Shown: piece by piece, positions 33,864 through 42,467 of the stretch
Position numbering within the stretch: the first letter of the stretch is position 1
How the letters are laid out: every line of letters starts with the position of its first letter
NCBI GenBank assembly: GCA_964505535.1
Contig: CAZDIU010000004.1
Coordinates: 1 to 53,612, forward strand
From: JAABRU01 sp964505535
GTDB lineage: Bacteria; Desulfobacterota; Desulfobacteria; Desulfobacterales; Desulfococcaceae
DNA length: 53,612 bases
Direction: 5' to 3'
Made by a program: the position numbers and the translations under genes
The notes under the pieces: generated by a model
The model's database searches: none
Seen by the model: the letters and a program-made list of their open reading frames with translations, nothing else
Told to the model about the DNA's origin: nothing

Positions 33864-33900
33864 TAAAAAAACCGGGTTTTTCCGCAAAAATCCGGTTTTT
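33864..33900. repeat. Hairpin of the AACCGG-type repeated terminator, in divergent region
   Basis: AAAAAAACCGGGTTTTT pairs with AAAAATCCGGTTTTT. A longer flanking inverted repeat (AAGTTTTCAGGT with ACCTGAAAATTT) extends it to about 33849-33930. It lies between two divergent genes, where a terminator has no obvious target. Confidence 0.5.
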
Positions 33901-34047
33901 ATAAAAACTTTACACCTGAAAATTTATGGCAACTTACTTAACTGCATTCGCACAGATACATCATTGTGTCAAGCTGCTTTTCTTTGTACAGATATTGTGA
34001 TAAATGTCTGGCAGGCAACGCAACAGAATCGTTTCAAGGAGAAAAAA

Positions 34048-34593
34048 ATGTCTGTCATCATAAACCGCAGTGAGGAAATATACCGGGGCCGGGTTTTTCA
34101 CATGATCCGGGAAAACATCACCCTTGACAATGGCGTGACCGTGAACATTGACACCATCCGGCATCCCGGTGCATCGGCCATTGTGCCTGTGCAGAGTAAC
34201 GGAAATCTGATTCTGATCCGCCAGTACCGCCATTCGGTCGGGGGCTACATATGGGAAATTCCCGCGGGAACCCTGAGTCCGGGTGAGGAACCTTTGGCAT
34301 GTGCAAAAAGGGAACTGACTGAGGAAACCGGATTTTCCGCGCAGACTTGGGAAAAACTGGGAGAAATTGTTCCTGTTCCCGGTTATTCGGATGAACGGAT
34401 TCATATCTTCAAAGCCCAAGACCTCACCCCGGCTGCACAAAACATGGACGAGGATGAGGTGCTGGATGTGCATGAAATCCCCCTGGAGGAAGTGCTGCGC
34501 ATGGCCGGTGAGGGGGAAATTCAGGACAGCAAAAGTCTGTCCGCTTTGTTTTTTCTGCTGCGGAGGAGCGCGCAGCGAATTGAAACCGCTTAA
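34048..34593 (+). CDS. Nudix hydrolase, ADP-ribose pyrophosphatase-like
   Basis: 181 residues. The Nudix box GTLSPGEEPLACAKRELTEE then TGF spans residues 74-96 and is canonical (Gx5Ex7REUxEExGU). The N-terminal YRGRVFHMIRENITLDNGV and HPGASAIVPV match the ADP-ribose pyrophosphatase subgroup, which hydrolyses ADP-ribose and related NDP-sugars. The start at 34048 follows AAGGAG; a longer in-frame reading from 33808 enters a repeat element. A heptamer repeat tract follows it directly. Confidence 0.92.
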   Translation: MSVIINRSEEIYRGRVFHMIRENITLDNGVTVNIDTIRHPGASAIVPVQSNGNLILIRQYRHSVGGYIWEIPAGTLSPGEEPLACAKRELTEETGFSAQTWEKLGEIVPVPGYSDERIHIFKAQDLTPAAQNMDEDEVLDVHEIPLEEVLRMAGEGEIQDSKSLSALFFLLRRSAQRIETA

Positions 34594-34609
34594 AAAAGAG
34601 TGATGTTCA

Positions 34610-34700
34610 GGTTTCGGGTGTCAGGTGTCAGGTGTCAGGTGTCGGGTTTCGGGTGTCAGGTTTCGGGTGTCAGGTGTCGGGTTTCGGGTGTCAGGTGTCA
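34610..34700 (+). repeat. Heptanucleotide tandem repeat, 13 units of GGTKTCR
   Basis: Consecutive 7-base units alternate among GGTTTCG, GGTGTCA and GGTGTCG, with no interruptions over 91 bases. An inverted match follows at about 34710-34733. Tracts of this kind (short tandemly repeated repetitive sequences) occur in several filamentous bacteria. Length variation between strains would be expected. Confidence 0.8.
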
Positions 34701-34749
34701 GGGAACAGATACTGACACCCGAACACTGAAACCGTTATATCAGCAATTT

Positions 34750-35850
34750 TCAAATCCCCTGATTGCCCTGATTTGCCTCACTGCTTCCCTCGGAATTCTG
34801 ATGGGATGCCTTCTGCCATGCCTTTATGACGGAATGAAAGAGCGTTGCCAGGGGAATGGCAAAGAAAAGCCCCCAGAATCCCCATAAACCGCCGAAAAGA
34901 AGCACTGCCACGATAATCGCGACCGGATGGATATTCACCACGCCCGACAGCAGCAGGGGAACCAGCAGGTTGCCGTCCAAAGCCTGAATAATGGAAATTG
35001 CGATCATCACATAGGCAAACTGGGCTCCCCATCCCCATTCAAAAAACGCAATCAGTCCCACCGGCAGGAACATGACGGTCGCGCCGATGTAGGGAATGAG
35101 AACCGACAGTCCCACAAAAAAGGACAGGAGCATGGCAAAGGGAACAGAAAGCAGCGCAAAGGTGACATAGGTGACTCCCCAGACAATGATGATTTCCCAT
35201 ATCTTTCCCCGGACATAATTTCCAATCTGCAGATTGACCTCCAGCCACACTTCGCCTGCCAGATTGTGATCCGAGGGAAGAAAACTTTTGAGCCATTCCA
35301 CAATGAGTTTTTTGTCTTTGAGAAAAAAGAAAACCATGAGCGGAACCAGAATGGAATAGACCAGAAACGCGATGATTCCCCGTACCGAACTCAGGGAAAT
35401 GGAGACAACATGCTGTCCCATGCGGGTAAGTTCATTGGTAAGATACCCCATAATCTGCCGTATCTGTTCTTTGGAAATGAATTCCGGATACCGCTCCGGA
35501 AGGAGCATCAGCTCTTTCTGGCCTTTGGAAAGCATGGATGGCAAATCCTGCAGCAACTGAACAATCTGCCGGGACAGCATGGGGATCAGCCAGATGATCA
35601 TAATCAGAAGAGAGGCCAGGAAAATAATGAACACCACCAGCACGGCAGCCAGCCGCGGCATTCCCAGCTTTTCAAGATAAATGACCGAGCCTTCGAGCAG
35701 GTATGCGATGATAATGCTGATAAATACAGGTGTCAGCATATCTCCCAGGGTGAAAATCAGAATGAAACCGGCAAAAAGCAGAAAACCGAGAATCACCACC
35801 TGGGGATCGGAAAAATAACGTCTGAACCATGTCCGGAAAATGTCAATCAT
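34750..35850 (-). CDS. AI-2E family (PerM) transporter
   Basis: 366 residues, about eight membrane helices. Typical features are GDMLTPVFISIIIAYLLEG near residue 40, LVPLMVFFFLKDKK about 180, SFFVGLSVLIPYIGATVMFL and GGLWGFWGLFFAIPLATL. Family members are called AI-2E or PerM permeases, though AI-2 transport is shown for few. The last residues (NQGNQGI) come from a small repetitive tract, so the C-terminus may be variable. Start at 35850 with no contradictory earlier start. Confidence 0.87.
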   Translation of the reverse strand: MIDIFRTWFRRYFSDPQVVILGFLLFAGFILIFTLGDMLTPVFISIIIAYLLEGSVIYLEKLGMPRLAAVLVVFIIFLASLLIMIIWLIPMLSRQIVQLLQDLPSMLSKGQKELMLLPERYPEFISKEQIRQIMGYLTNELTRMGQHVVSISLSSVRGIIAFLVYSILVPLMVFFFLKDKKLIVEWLKSFLPSDHNLAGEVWLEVNLQIGNYVRGKIWEIIIVWGVTYVTFALLSVPFAMLLSFFVGLSVLIPYIGATVMFLPVGLIAFFEWGWGAQFAYVMIAISIIQALDGNLLVPLLLSGVVNIHPVAIIVAVLLFGGLWGFWGLFFAIPLATLFHSVIKAWQKASHQNSEGSSEANQGNQGI

Positions 35851-35916
35851 ATGAAAATCTCACAAAAACAGGGTTGTCCTTCACCATTTATCCTTCACCA
35901 TTCACAATTTATGCTC

Positions 35917-36636
35917 TCAGTCCCCCTTCATGGGGAAAAAAAAATGCCGCATCCAGCCAAGCAGTGTATTTCCTTCCAGCACTTCCCTGTCCCATTGGTC
36001 AAATTCACCGGACAGTTTCACCGGATCAGAGAGCCACTGGGATCTTTTGACCATTTTTTCATTGGGATCAAGCTGTTTTACCACCCGCGCGGGATTTCCG
36101 GCTGCCACACTGTCAGCCGGAACGGATTTTGTCACCACAGAACCGGCCCCGACAATGCTGTTGTCTCCGATTTCCACACCTTTGCACACAATGGCCTGAT
36201 CCCCGATCCAGACATTCTCTCCGATATGCACAGGTTCTGCTGTTCCCATGGAAACCCGGTTGTAAATGCCATGCCAGTCCGAATCCGTGATATAGGCTCC
36301 GCTGGCAATCATGCAGTTGTCGCCGATGCGCACTTCCCGTGCTGCGCCAATGCGCACACCCGGACAGATCAGACAGTAGTTTCCGACCCGGATGACGCCG
36401 CGTTCATTGAGTTCTGACCACACAGCGAAACGGACTTTGCGATCCGGCGCTGCAATCACGGTGGCATAACTGCCCAGTTCCACAGAAGCCCCGAAAACCT
36501 CCACATGCCAGGGTTTCATAAACACCGCGCCTTTTCCCAGATGATCAAACTGGGGCCGCAGAAAACGGCGGACATAGAATTTTTCAAATTTCCGGTACAG
36601 TTTTTTCACAAAATAGGGCCGGTGATCTCTGCGCAA
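35917..36636 (-). CDS. Hexapeptide-repeat acyltransferase
   Basis: 239 residues with a left-handed beta-helix: stacked hexapeptide turns such as VIRVGNYCLICPGVRIGAAR, VRIGDNCMIASGAYI, VHIGENVWIGDQAI and VEIGDNSIVGAGSVV. The catalytic-type histidine region TDSDWHGIYNR and the closing AAGNPARVV are typical of sugar O-acetyltransferases. The target is unknown. It is read leftward and follows the AI-2E permease gene by position; no clear operon. Confidence 0.85.
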   Translation of the reverse strand: MRRDHRPYFVKKLYRKFEKFYVRRFLRPQFDHLGKGAVFMKPWHVEVFGASVELGSYATVIAAPDRKVRFAVWSELNERGVIRVGNYCLICPGVRIGAAREVRIGDNCMIASGAYITDSDWHGIYNRVSMGTAEPVHIGENVWIGDQAIVCKGVEIGDNSIVGAGSVVTKSVPADSVAAGNPARVVKQLDPNEKMVKRSQWLSDPVKLSGEFDQWDREVLEGNTLLGWMRHFFFPMKGD

Positions 36637-36739
36637 AATTCCTCCTCCGGGACAATCTTTTTTCCGCTTCGGGATTCACTTTTGGGAGGTTTAAACCCTG
36701 TCAGTCACGGAAACAGTCTGAATTACAGTTCAGGGCGTT

Positions 36740-37240
36740 TTAATGTCTGGTTTCAGCCTGAACCAAACGGGTTGTCAGTTCATCTGAAATATACAGTCCG
36801 GAATTTTTCACTTTGACAAAAGCATGTTCAAGCGAATCAATCAATTGGCTCCGATAGGCAAGAACCAGAATTCCGGCAGTTCCGATATGCCGAATATTCA
36901 GAGCTTTAGAGCATTTTCTGGCTGCCAGATCATCTATGACCGCTATATGCTCAGCATATTTAAGGCCCCATGACAAAACTTCCGATTCTCCTCTGCCCAA
37001 ATTCCATACCAGAATCCGCTGATGAACTTCAATGCTCTGTCTTTCTGCCCATGCTGCTCCATTCAGCTTTTGGCAGGCTTTGTCATCACAGACCGTTACT
37101 TCTTTCCATACAGCATCAGGCACAGCAATACAGCCAAACAGTTTTGGCAATATGTAATCAAGCTCGGACTTCAAAAGAACAATGAGAGGCGATGCATTGA
37201 GAACAATAAAATCTTTGAACACAGCATTATCTGACATCAT
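36740..37240 (-). CDS. DUF3368 (PIN-like) toxin-type protein
   Basis: 166 residues. DUF3368 proteins are PIN-like nucleases paired with UPF0175 antitoxins. Motifs: FIVLNASPLIVLLKS near the start (the first acidic residue of classic PIN domains is replaced, as is usual for DUF3368), LGRGESEVLSWGL, AVIDDLAARKCSKAL and IGTAGILVLAYR. The gene overlaps the end of the UPF0175 gene by 14 bases, and the pair probably forms a toxin-antitoxin module. Start at 37240 by position; MMSD begins inside the antitoxin gene. Confidence 0.85.
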   Translation of the reverse strand: MMSDNAVFKDFIVLNASPLIVLLKSELDYILPKLFGCIAVPDAVWKEVTVCDDKACQKLNGAAWAERQSIEVHQRILVWNLGRGESEVLSWGLKYAEHIAVIDDLAARKCSKALNIRHIGTAGILVLAYRSQLIDSLEHAFVKVKNSGLYISDELTTRLVQAETRH

Positions 37241-37484
37241 TGACCTCTTTCAGAACTTCTTCAGCCGAATATTGAAAGGGGCTGATGCGGAGACTGGAAA
37301 TCGCCATGAGAAAATCCGAACGGCTCATGCCTGCAATCTGAGAGGCTTTTTCCTGAGAAATCATTCCCGACTCATACCATTTGGCAGCAGCAAGCAATCT
37401 GATTTCAGACGCGAATTCTCCGGGAGTTTTGCGGACAGCAGGCAGCACATCTTCATTAAACTGCATTGTTATTTGAAAATCCAT
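37227..37484 (-). CDS. UPF0175-family antitoxin-like protein
   Basis: 85 residues. UPF0175 members are small helix-turn-helix-containing proteins paired with DUF3368. The sequence FASEIRLLAAAKWYESGMIS then QEKASQIAGMSRSDFLMAI shows the family's helical core, with a helix-turn-helix-like end. The overlap with the DUF3368 gene and the order (antitoxin first) support the pair. Confidence 0.85.
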   Translation of the reverse strand: MDFQITMQFNEDVLPAVRKTPGEFASEIRLLAAAKWYESGMISQEKASQIAGMSRSDFLMAISSLRISPFQYSAEEVLKEVNDVR

Positions 37485-37538
37485 GCCAAAATCCTCCGTT
37501 CGGTGTTTTAACTCAGGCGGCTTTTTTTTCGCACTCTC

Positions 37539-38585
37539 TTATTCCCCAATCCCCGCGTCTTTCCATGACTGGTGGCAGAAAAGCCGACTGGCCGATGTCA
37601 GGTCATAAATGGCATCTGCGGCCATCAGCACAACCGCATTGGTCCAGGCAATTCTGTCTTCAGGCCAGATGGTCATGTCCGGCCAGGTATAACCGCACCA
37701 GTAGGAACCATCCTCATATTTCTTGTCAGTGATCCAGTTGAAAATAATCTCAGCCTGTCCGGTTTTTCCCATTGCAGACAGTGCCAGGCAGAATTCCGAG
37801 CTTTCCGCAACTGTCACCCAGGGTCTGTCCGACACACACCGCACTCCCTGTGAATTAATTACAAATTTTTTCCAGTATCGGTCAATGCGTTTCTGCGCTG
37901 CTTCTCCGGTAATGGCTCCGGACAGCACCGGATAAAACCAGTCCATGGAATATCGGGATTTGGTCATATTGAACAGATGGGGGCAGCAGCGGATGGCATG
38001 TCCCAGCCGCTGAAGCGATTCTTCCCATTGGGGCCGTTCATATCCCAGAATCCGAGCGATGGCCAGTCCGCATTTGAGACTCAGATACACGGAACTTGAT
38101 GCCGTGAGCAGAGCCATGGGATCAGCTTTCCCTTCAGGACTCACTGCCCAGTGGATTTCCCCTGTTTTGGCCTGCAGACCTGTGGCAAATCCCAGCGCAG
38201 CATCCACAGCAGGCCACATTTTTTTCAGAAATTTTTCATCTTTGTGAATCAGATGATAATGATACACACCCACAGCAATGTAGGCCGCCATATGAGTTTC
38301 ACGGGTTCTGTTTTCCGGCTCTCCCTTCCGGTAGGCTGAAAACCAGCTTCCATCCGGCAACTGGTTTTCAGTCAGCCACTCAAACGCACGTGCGGCTTCT
38401 GCCGCATATCCGCCAATGCTGAGCCCCATTGCAGATTCCACATGATCCCAGGGATCTGTCTTTTCCCCCCGGAACCAGGGAATTTCTCCGCTTCTGTACT
38501 GCGCATCCGCAATCTTTCCCGCAACCGTTTCCACATTCACCGCAGCACAGTTCTGCTGCAAATTTTTGCAAATAGACCGCCTCAT
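37539..38585 (-). CDS. Alpha/alpha-barrel protein, prenyltransferase/glycosidase-like
   Basis: 348 residues. The N-terminal part (GEIPWFRGEKTDPWDHVESA, then MGLSIGGYAAEAARAFEWL, then NQLPDGSWFSAYRKG) and later segments form repeated helical hairpins with QxPDGSW-type loops, as in terpene-cyclase-like and GH15-like barrels. Homologues are commonly labelled 'prenyltransferase' on fold only. The start at 38585 is a compromise: an in-frame TTG at 38609 precedes it, and neither has a strong ribosome site. Function unknown. Confidence 0.65.
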   Translation of the reverse strand: MRRSICKNLQQNCAAVNVETVAGKIADAQYRSGEIPWFRGEKTDPWDHVESAMGLSIGGYAAEAARAFEWLTENQLPDGSWFSAYRKGEPENRTRETHMAAYIAVGVYHYHLIHKDEKFLKKMWPAVDAALGFATGLQAKTGEIHWAVSPEGKADPMALLTASSSVYLSLKCGLAIARILGYERPQWEESLQRLGHAIRCCPHLFNMTKSRYSMDWFYPVLSGAITGEAAQKRIDRYWKKFVINSQGVRCVSDRPWVTVAESSEFCLALSAMGKTGQAEIIFNWITDKKYEDGSYWCGYTWPDMTIWPEDRIAWTNAVVLMAADAIYDLTSASRLFCHQSWKDAGIGE

Positions 38586-38951
38586 CTCCCGGATAACACC
38601 TTTCTGCAAACCAGTATGAATTTTCAGATGTCAAATATAAACCCGCCCTGAAAAGCAGGCGGCAGGCAAGTGTGAACAGCCTGTCTCCCCTCAACATCCA
38701 TGACCGCACCTTCACAGGCAAACACAAAACTTCCTTTATACTGTGAAAAAAAAACAGACGCAAGAAAAATATGAAAAAACGGCAGACATGAAAAAAAAGA
38801 ATTCAGATACAGTTTTTTTCTTTGTGACCGCTGCGGTTAACCCGGCAAAACAAACCTGACAAGGCACTGCACTGCAATCTCAATGCTGTTTCCTTAAGCA
38901 GAAAGTTCCCCTCCCACCGGTGGGAGGGGAGTCTTAAGGAAACGGCATTGA
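38586..38951. other. Intergenic, with a palindromic element at its right end
   Basis: About 300 bases without a recognisable gene, A/T-rich around 38740-38830, followed by the element at 38880-38951. Confidence 0.6.
38880..38951. repeat. Palindromic element of the CCGTTTCCTTAAGG family
   Basis: TCAATGCTGTTTCCTTAAG (38880-38898) and CTTAAGGAAACGGCATTGA (38933-38951) pair with one mismatch, with CCCCTCCCACCGGTGGGAGG inside. Compare 26773-26854. Confidence 0.65.
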
Positions 38952-39503
38952 CTACAATCTGCATATATCCGTGTCACAGGGGCAGCTTCCGTCAATTTCA
39001 TAGCAATAGACAATGCGGGATTCCATTTCAGCCCGTTTGGTCGAGATCGGTTCAAACCCCGCGGAGGCCATGATTTTCACCAGAGATTCCCTGTCCGGAA
39101 TGGCCGCAAAGCCGGAGCCTGCAATCCGGCCTGTTTTTCCGTCAAGCACATCCGCATCCTCCCCGTTTGTGACCACTGCAACGGGAATCTGATAGGATTC
39201 GGCCACCCGGGACATGGCCAGCACCGGCCGGTGACGGGTAATCAGGGAACCGGGGCCAAAACGGATGATCATGCCGGTTCTGCCATTGATCTGGACCCGG
39301 AAATCCAGCGGCACAGAACCTTTTCTTTCCCCTGCTTCCGCAAAGAGCCGGTTGCGCGGGAGAATCTCATTTTTTGCATACCCCTTTTCATTGACCAGGA
39401 TCCGGGCAATTTTCTGGCGATAACGCTCATCCAAAGTATCCTCAAGGGTTTCACCGGTAATGAAATCATCCAGTTCACCAAGTATCAGATGATGTCCTTT
39501 CAT
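38952..39503 (-). CDS. Type I restriction HsdR-N-like (HSDR_N_2) domain protein, solitary
   Basis: 183 residues. The start at 39503 is chosen because AGGAGG lies about 12 bases ahead and MKGHHLILGELDDFITGETL is the usual family beginning. Next come DERYRQKIARILVNEKGYAK and the beta core GRTGMIIRFGPGSLITRHRP, VLAMSRVAESYQIPVAVVTN. This is the PD-(D/E)XK-type domain at the front of HsdR, here alone without helicase, HsdS or HsdM nearby. The C-terminus has several cysteines (SCPCDTDIC). Stand-alone members are widespread in deltaproteobacteria; role unknown. Confidence 0.75.
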   Translation of the reverse strand: MKGHHLILGELDDFITGETLEDTLDERYRQKIARILVNEKGYAKNEILPRNRLFAEAGERKGSVPLDFRVQINGRTGMIIRFGPGSLITRHRPVLAMSRVAESYQIPVAVVTNGEDADVLDGKTGRIAGSGFAAIPDRESLVKIMASAGFEPISTKRAEMESRIVYCYEIDGSCPCDTDICRL

Positions 39504-39564
39504 ATCTTGCAATTCCTCCTGAGATGATCTATACAGACAAACCTTTTGACTCTTCCACAACCCT

Positions 39565-39695
39565 GATGAATCCGCAAAAAGTCGGAAATCCGTCACTCCG
39601 GCAAAAGCCGGAGTCCAGAACTTTTGAAAATACAGGATTCCTGCTTTCGCAGGAATGACGCACCAACAGAAAACCGGTCTTTTTGCAGGATCATC
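39565..39695. repeat. MITE-like element of the GATGATCC...AAAAAG family
   Basis: Arms at 39565-39581 and 39679-39695 pair imperfectly. The interior palindromes (CACTCCGGCAAAAGCCGGAG and GATTCCTGCTTTCGCAGGAA) match 11703-11834 in layout. It lies 26 bases ahead of rarD and may carry its promoter or a terminator for upstream transcripts. Confidence 0.65.
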
Positions 39696-39721
39696 AACCT
39701 TAACATTGGGAAAAATAAATT

Positions 39722-40645
39722 ATGAAAAATGAATCTGCCGCGGGAGCACTTTTCAGTGCTGCCGCTTTTCTGATCTGGGGCATAAGCCCTTTGTACTGGA
39801 AACTGCTGAAAAGCGTTCCCGCGCTGGAAATCATCATGCACCGGATTGTCTGGTCTTTTGCCTTTCTCCTTCCTTTGATTCTGTATCAGAGACAGGAGAA
39901 GGACTTTGTCCGGATATTCAGAAAACCCGCGATGCTGCTCACACTTGCGGCAACCTCGTGTCTCATTGCCTCCAACTGGCTGATTTACATCTGGGCAGTG
40001 AACAATGGCCATGTGATCGAGGCCAGTCTGGGATATTATATCAATCCGCTGGTCAATGTGCTGCTGGGCCGGATATTTCTGAAAGAGCATCTGCGCCCTT
40101 TTCAGAAAACCGCTGTGCTTCTGGCAGCATCCGGAGTTCTCTGCCTCACGGTTTACTATGGCGCATTTCCCTGGATATCCCTTGTCCTTGCCTTTTCCTT
40201 TGGCATATACGGCCTGATTCGCAAGGTGATTTCCGTAAGTTCCCTGCACGGACTTGCTGCGGAGACCTTTCTGCTTTCCCTGCCTGCGGCTTTCTGGCTC
40301 ATCAGCCTGAAAACCGGAAACAGCGGCGCATTTCTGCAGATTGACAGACAGACAGATCTGCTTCTCATGGGGGCTGCTTTGGTGACTGCCCTGCCCCTGC
40401 TGCTTTTCACCATCGGTGCAAGGCGGCTGACCCTTTCCACTCTGGGATTTCTGCAGTATATCGCACCCAGTTGCATGTTTCTGCTGGGCATTTTTGTTTT
40501 CGGAGAACCCTTCACCCGCATACAGATGCTCACCTTTTCCCTGATATGGACTGCGCTGATCCTGTATTCTGCCGATTCTGTGATAAGTGCCAGAAACGGA
40601 AAACTTTCTGAGGCTTCCATGAAAAGCGGACAGGCAAACGGATAA
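39722..40645 (+). CDS. rarD: RarD-type EamA transporter
   Basis: 307 residues with ten membrane helices. RarD signatures: GISPLYWKLLKSVPALEIIM then HRIVWSFAFLLPL, SNWLIYIWAVNNGHVIEASL then GYYINPLVNVLLGR, and FTIGARRLTLSTLGFLQYIA. This is the well-conserved subset of the EamA superfamily; the natural substrate is not established. Gene is monocistronic and ends ahead of a bidirectional terminator. Confidence 0.9.
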   Translation: MKNESAAGALFSAAAFLIWGISPLYWKLLKSVPALEIIMHRIVWSFAFLLPLILYQRQEKDFVRIFRKPAMLLTLAATSCLIASNWLIYIWAVNNGHVIEASLGYYINPLVNVLLGRIFLKEHLRPFQKTAVLLAASGVLCLTVYYGAFPWISLVLAFSFGIYGLIRKVISVSSLHGLAAETFLLSLPAAFWLISLKTGNSGAFLQIDRQTDLLLMGAALVTALPLLLFTIGARRLTLSTLGFLQYIAPSCMFLLGIFVFGEPFTRIQMLTFSLIWTALILYSADSVISARNGKLSEASMKSGQANG

Positions 40646-40694
40646 TGAATTATAAGCGCAAACAGCAGGCTGACAGCCTTGAATCTGTGCTCTG

Positions 40695-40731
40695 CAAAAA
40701 CCGGATTTTTTCAAAAAATCCGGTTTTTTTT
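40695..40731. terminator. Bidirectional terminator between rarD and adenine deaminase gene
   Basis: AAAAACCGGATTTTTT pairs with AAAAAATCCGGTTTTTT and is flanked by T tracts on both strands. The two genes converge here. The preceding GAATCTGTGCTCTGCAAAAA is shared with 45462-45480. Confidence 0.8.
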
Positions 40732-40757
40732 CGAACACTTCAGCAGGGCTGGCGGGA

Positions 40758-42467
40758 TTATTCCGCAAACAGCGGCACAATCTGAAATTTTGTCACATCC
40801 ACCAGCCCCTTATCCGTGAGTTTCAGTTCCGGTATCACAGGCAGGGCCATGAAACCCAGCGTCATAAAGGGATCATGCAGATTGGTTCCCAGTTCATGTG
40901 CAGCCCGGAGCAGTGCATCCATTTTGTTTCGAATCACAGGCATGGGTTCCGGAGACATGAGCCCGGCAATAGGCAGCGCGAGAGAATTCAGCACATTTCC
41001 CCGGCTCACAAGGGCAAAACCGCCTTTCATGCGCACCACTTCCGACAGAGCGGCTTTCATATCTGCATCACTGCATCCGACCACAATGATATTGTGGGAA
41101 TCATGGGCCACACTGGAGGCCATAGCTCCCTGCTGCAGACCGAACCCTCTGACAAATCCTTTGCCCATGCCTGCTTTTCCGCTATAGCGTTCCACCACGG
41201 CAATTTTGAGAATGTCCTCTGCCGGATCTGCCACTGCCATACCATCTCTGATTTTTGCAGGCAGAACAAGGTGACGGGTGAGCAGCTGATCCGGAACAGT
41301 TTCAATGACACGGATATTTTTGCCAGCAGCGGGAATGGAGAAATCCACCCTGTCCGGATTCAGATTCATGGATTCGGGAACAGACACAGGCGCAGGACAC
41401 GGGATATGCGGCACCATTTCCCCGTTTTCCGCACAGAGAATGCCCCTGCACCAGACCTCTTCGGCACGGGGCGCATTGAGATCGGAAAACACCACCAAAT
41501 CAGCACGGTATCCTGGTCCAATGGCTCCCGCGTCCCGGATATGAAAATACCGGGCAGGATTGACAGTTGCCATCTGAATGGCCATGACCGGATCCAGCCC
41601 CATTGCAATGGCCCGGCGCACAATATGATCAACATGCCCCTGATTCAGAATGTCATGGGGATGCCGGTCATCCGTGCACCACATCATGCGGTGAAAATTT
41701 TTTTCACTGATCAGCGGAAACAGGTCTTCCAGATTTTTTGCCCCGCTTCCCTCCCGCACCATGATGAACATGCCTGCCGCAAGTTTTTCTGCGGCCTCTG
41801 CTGCGGATGTGCATTCATGATCACTGGAAATGCCAGCGCAAAGATACGCGTTAAGAGGAAAACCGCTCAGTCCGGGGCAATGCCCGTCTATGGGTTTGCG
41901 GTGTGCGTGCGCCAGTCTGATTTTGGCAAGAACCTCCGGATTTTCCCAGATTACGCCCGGAAAATTCATCATTTCCGCCAAACCCGGGATTCTTTCGTCT
42001 GCCATAAAATGCGCAAGTTCTTCTGTCCCAAGCCTGGCTCCAGCGGTTTCCATGTCTGTGGCCGGTACGCAGGAAGGCAGATTGAAAAAGATGCGTGCGG
42101 GCTGATTTTCCCCAGACTGAAGCATATAGCGGATGCCTTCGCTTCCCAGCACGTTGGCGATTTCATGGGGATCTGCTACAGCCGCAGTGGTTCCGCAGGG
42201 CAGAACTGCGCGGACAAATTCTGTCACCGAAGCCAGAGAACTTTCGATATGCACATGGGAATCAATAAATCCGGGCGCGACAAAACGTCCTTCCAAATCC
42301 CGCACCTCCTCAGCGGAATACTCACCGATTCCGGCAATATGACCATCTGCAATCGCAATATTTCCCCTGACAATTTCGCGGGAAAACACATTGATGATAC
42401 GGGCATTTTTCAGCACCAGATCCGCTTTTCCGCTTCGCGCGGAGGCAATGATTCTCTGAATATCCAT
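40758..42467 (-). CDS. ade: Adenine deaminase
   Basis: 569 residues. Adenine deaminase (amidohydrolase superfamily) converts adenine to hypoxanthine in purine salvage. Metal-site motif PGFIDSHVHIESS (about 70-82) and further conserved parts: PCGTTAAVADPHEIANVLG, DGHCPGLSGFPLNAYLCAGI, TDDRHPHDILNQGHVD, GAIGPGYRADLVVFSDL and VAHDSHNIIVVGCSDADM. The start at 42467 is chosen from GGGAGAAGAG six bases ahead; reading to 42557 would add an unsupported 30 residues. Single gene, convergent with rarD. Confidence 0.94.
   Translation of the reverse strand: MDIQRIIASARSGKADLVLKNARIINVFSREIVRGNIAIADGHIAGIGEYSAEEVRDLEGRFVAPGFIDSHVHIESSLASVTEFVRAVLPCGTTAAVADPHEIANVLGSEGIRYMLQSGENQPARIFFNLPSCVPATDMETAGARLGTEELAHFMADERIPGLAEMMNFPGVIWENPEVLAKIRLAHAHRKPIDGHCPGLSGFPLNAYLCAGISSDHECTSAAEAAEKLAAGMFIMVREGSGAKNLEDLFPLISEKNFHRMMWCTDDRHPHDILNQGHVDHIVRRAIAMGLDPVMAIQMATVNPARYFHIRDAGAIGPGYRADLVVFSDLNAPRAEEVWCRGILCAENGEMVPHIPCPAPVSVPESMNLNPDRVDFSIPAAGKNIRVIETVPDQLLTRHLVLPAKIRDGMAVADPAEDILKIAVVERYSGKAGMGKGFVRGFGLQQGAMASSVAHDSHNIIVVGCSDADMKAALSEVVRMKGGFALVSRGNVLNSLALPIAGLMSPEPMPVIRNKMDALLRAAHELGTNLHDPFMTLGFMALPVIPELKLTDKGLVDVTKFQIVPLFAE

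Larger units (their letters stand above)
33469..34047. other. Intergenic with three repeat elements
   Basis: Includes the palindromic element 33593-33692, the element 33730-33789 and a nested hairpin block 33849-33930 (core 33864-33900). No gene is recognised. The Nudix gene's promoter should lie near its right end, but no firm boxes were seen. Confidence 0.6.

Noticed and set aside
39593..40780. 395-codon minus-strand frame opposite rarD
   Set aside because: rarD on the plus strand has all family motifs; the opposite frame has no recognisable domain.
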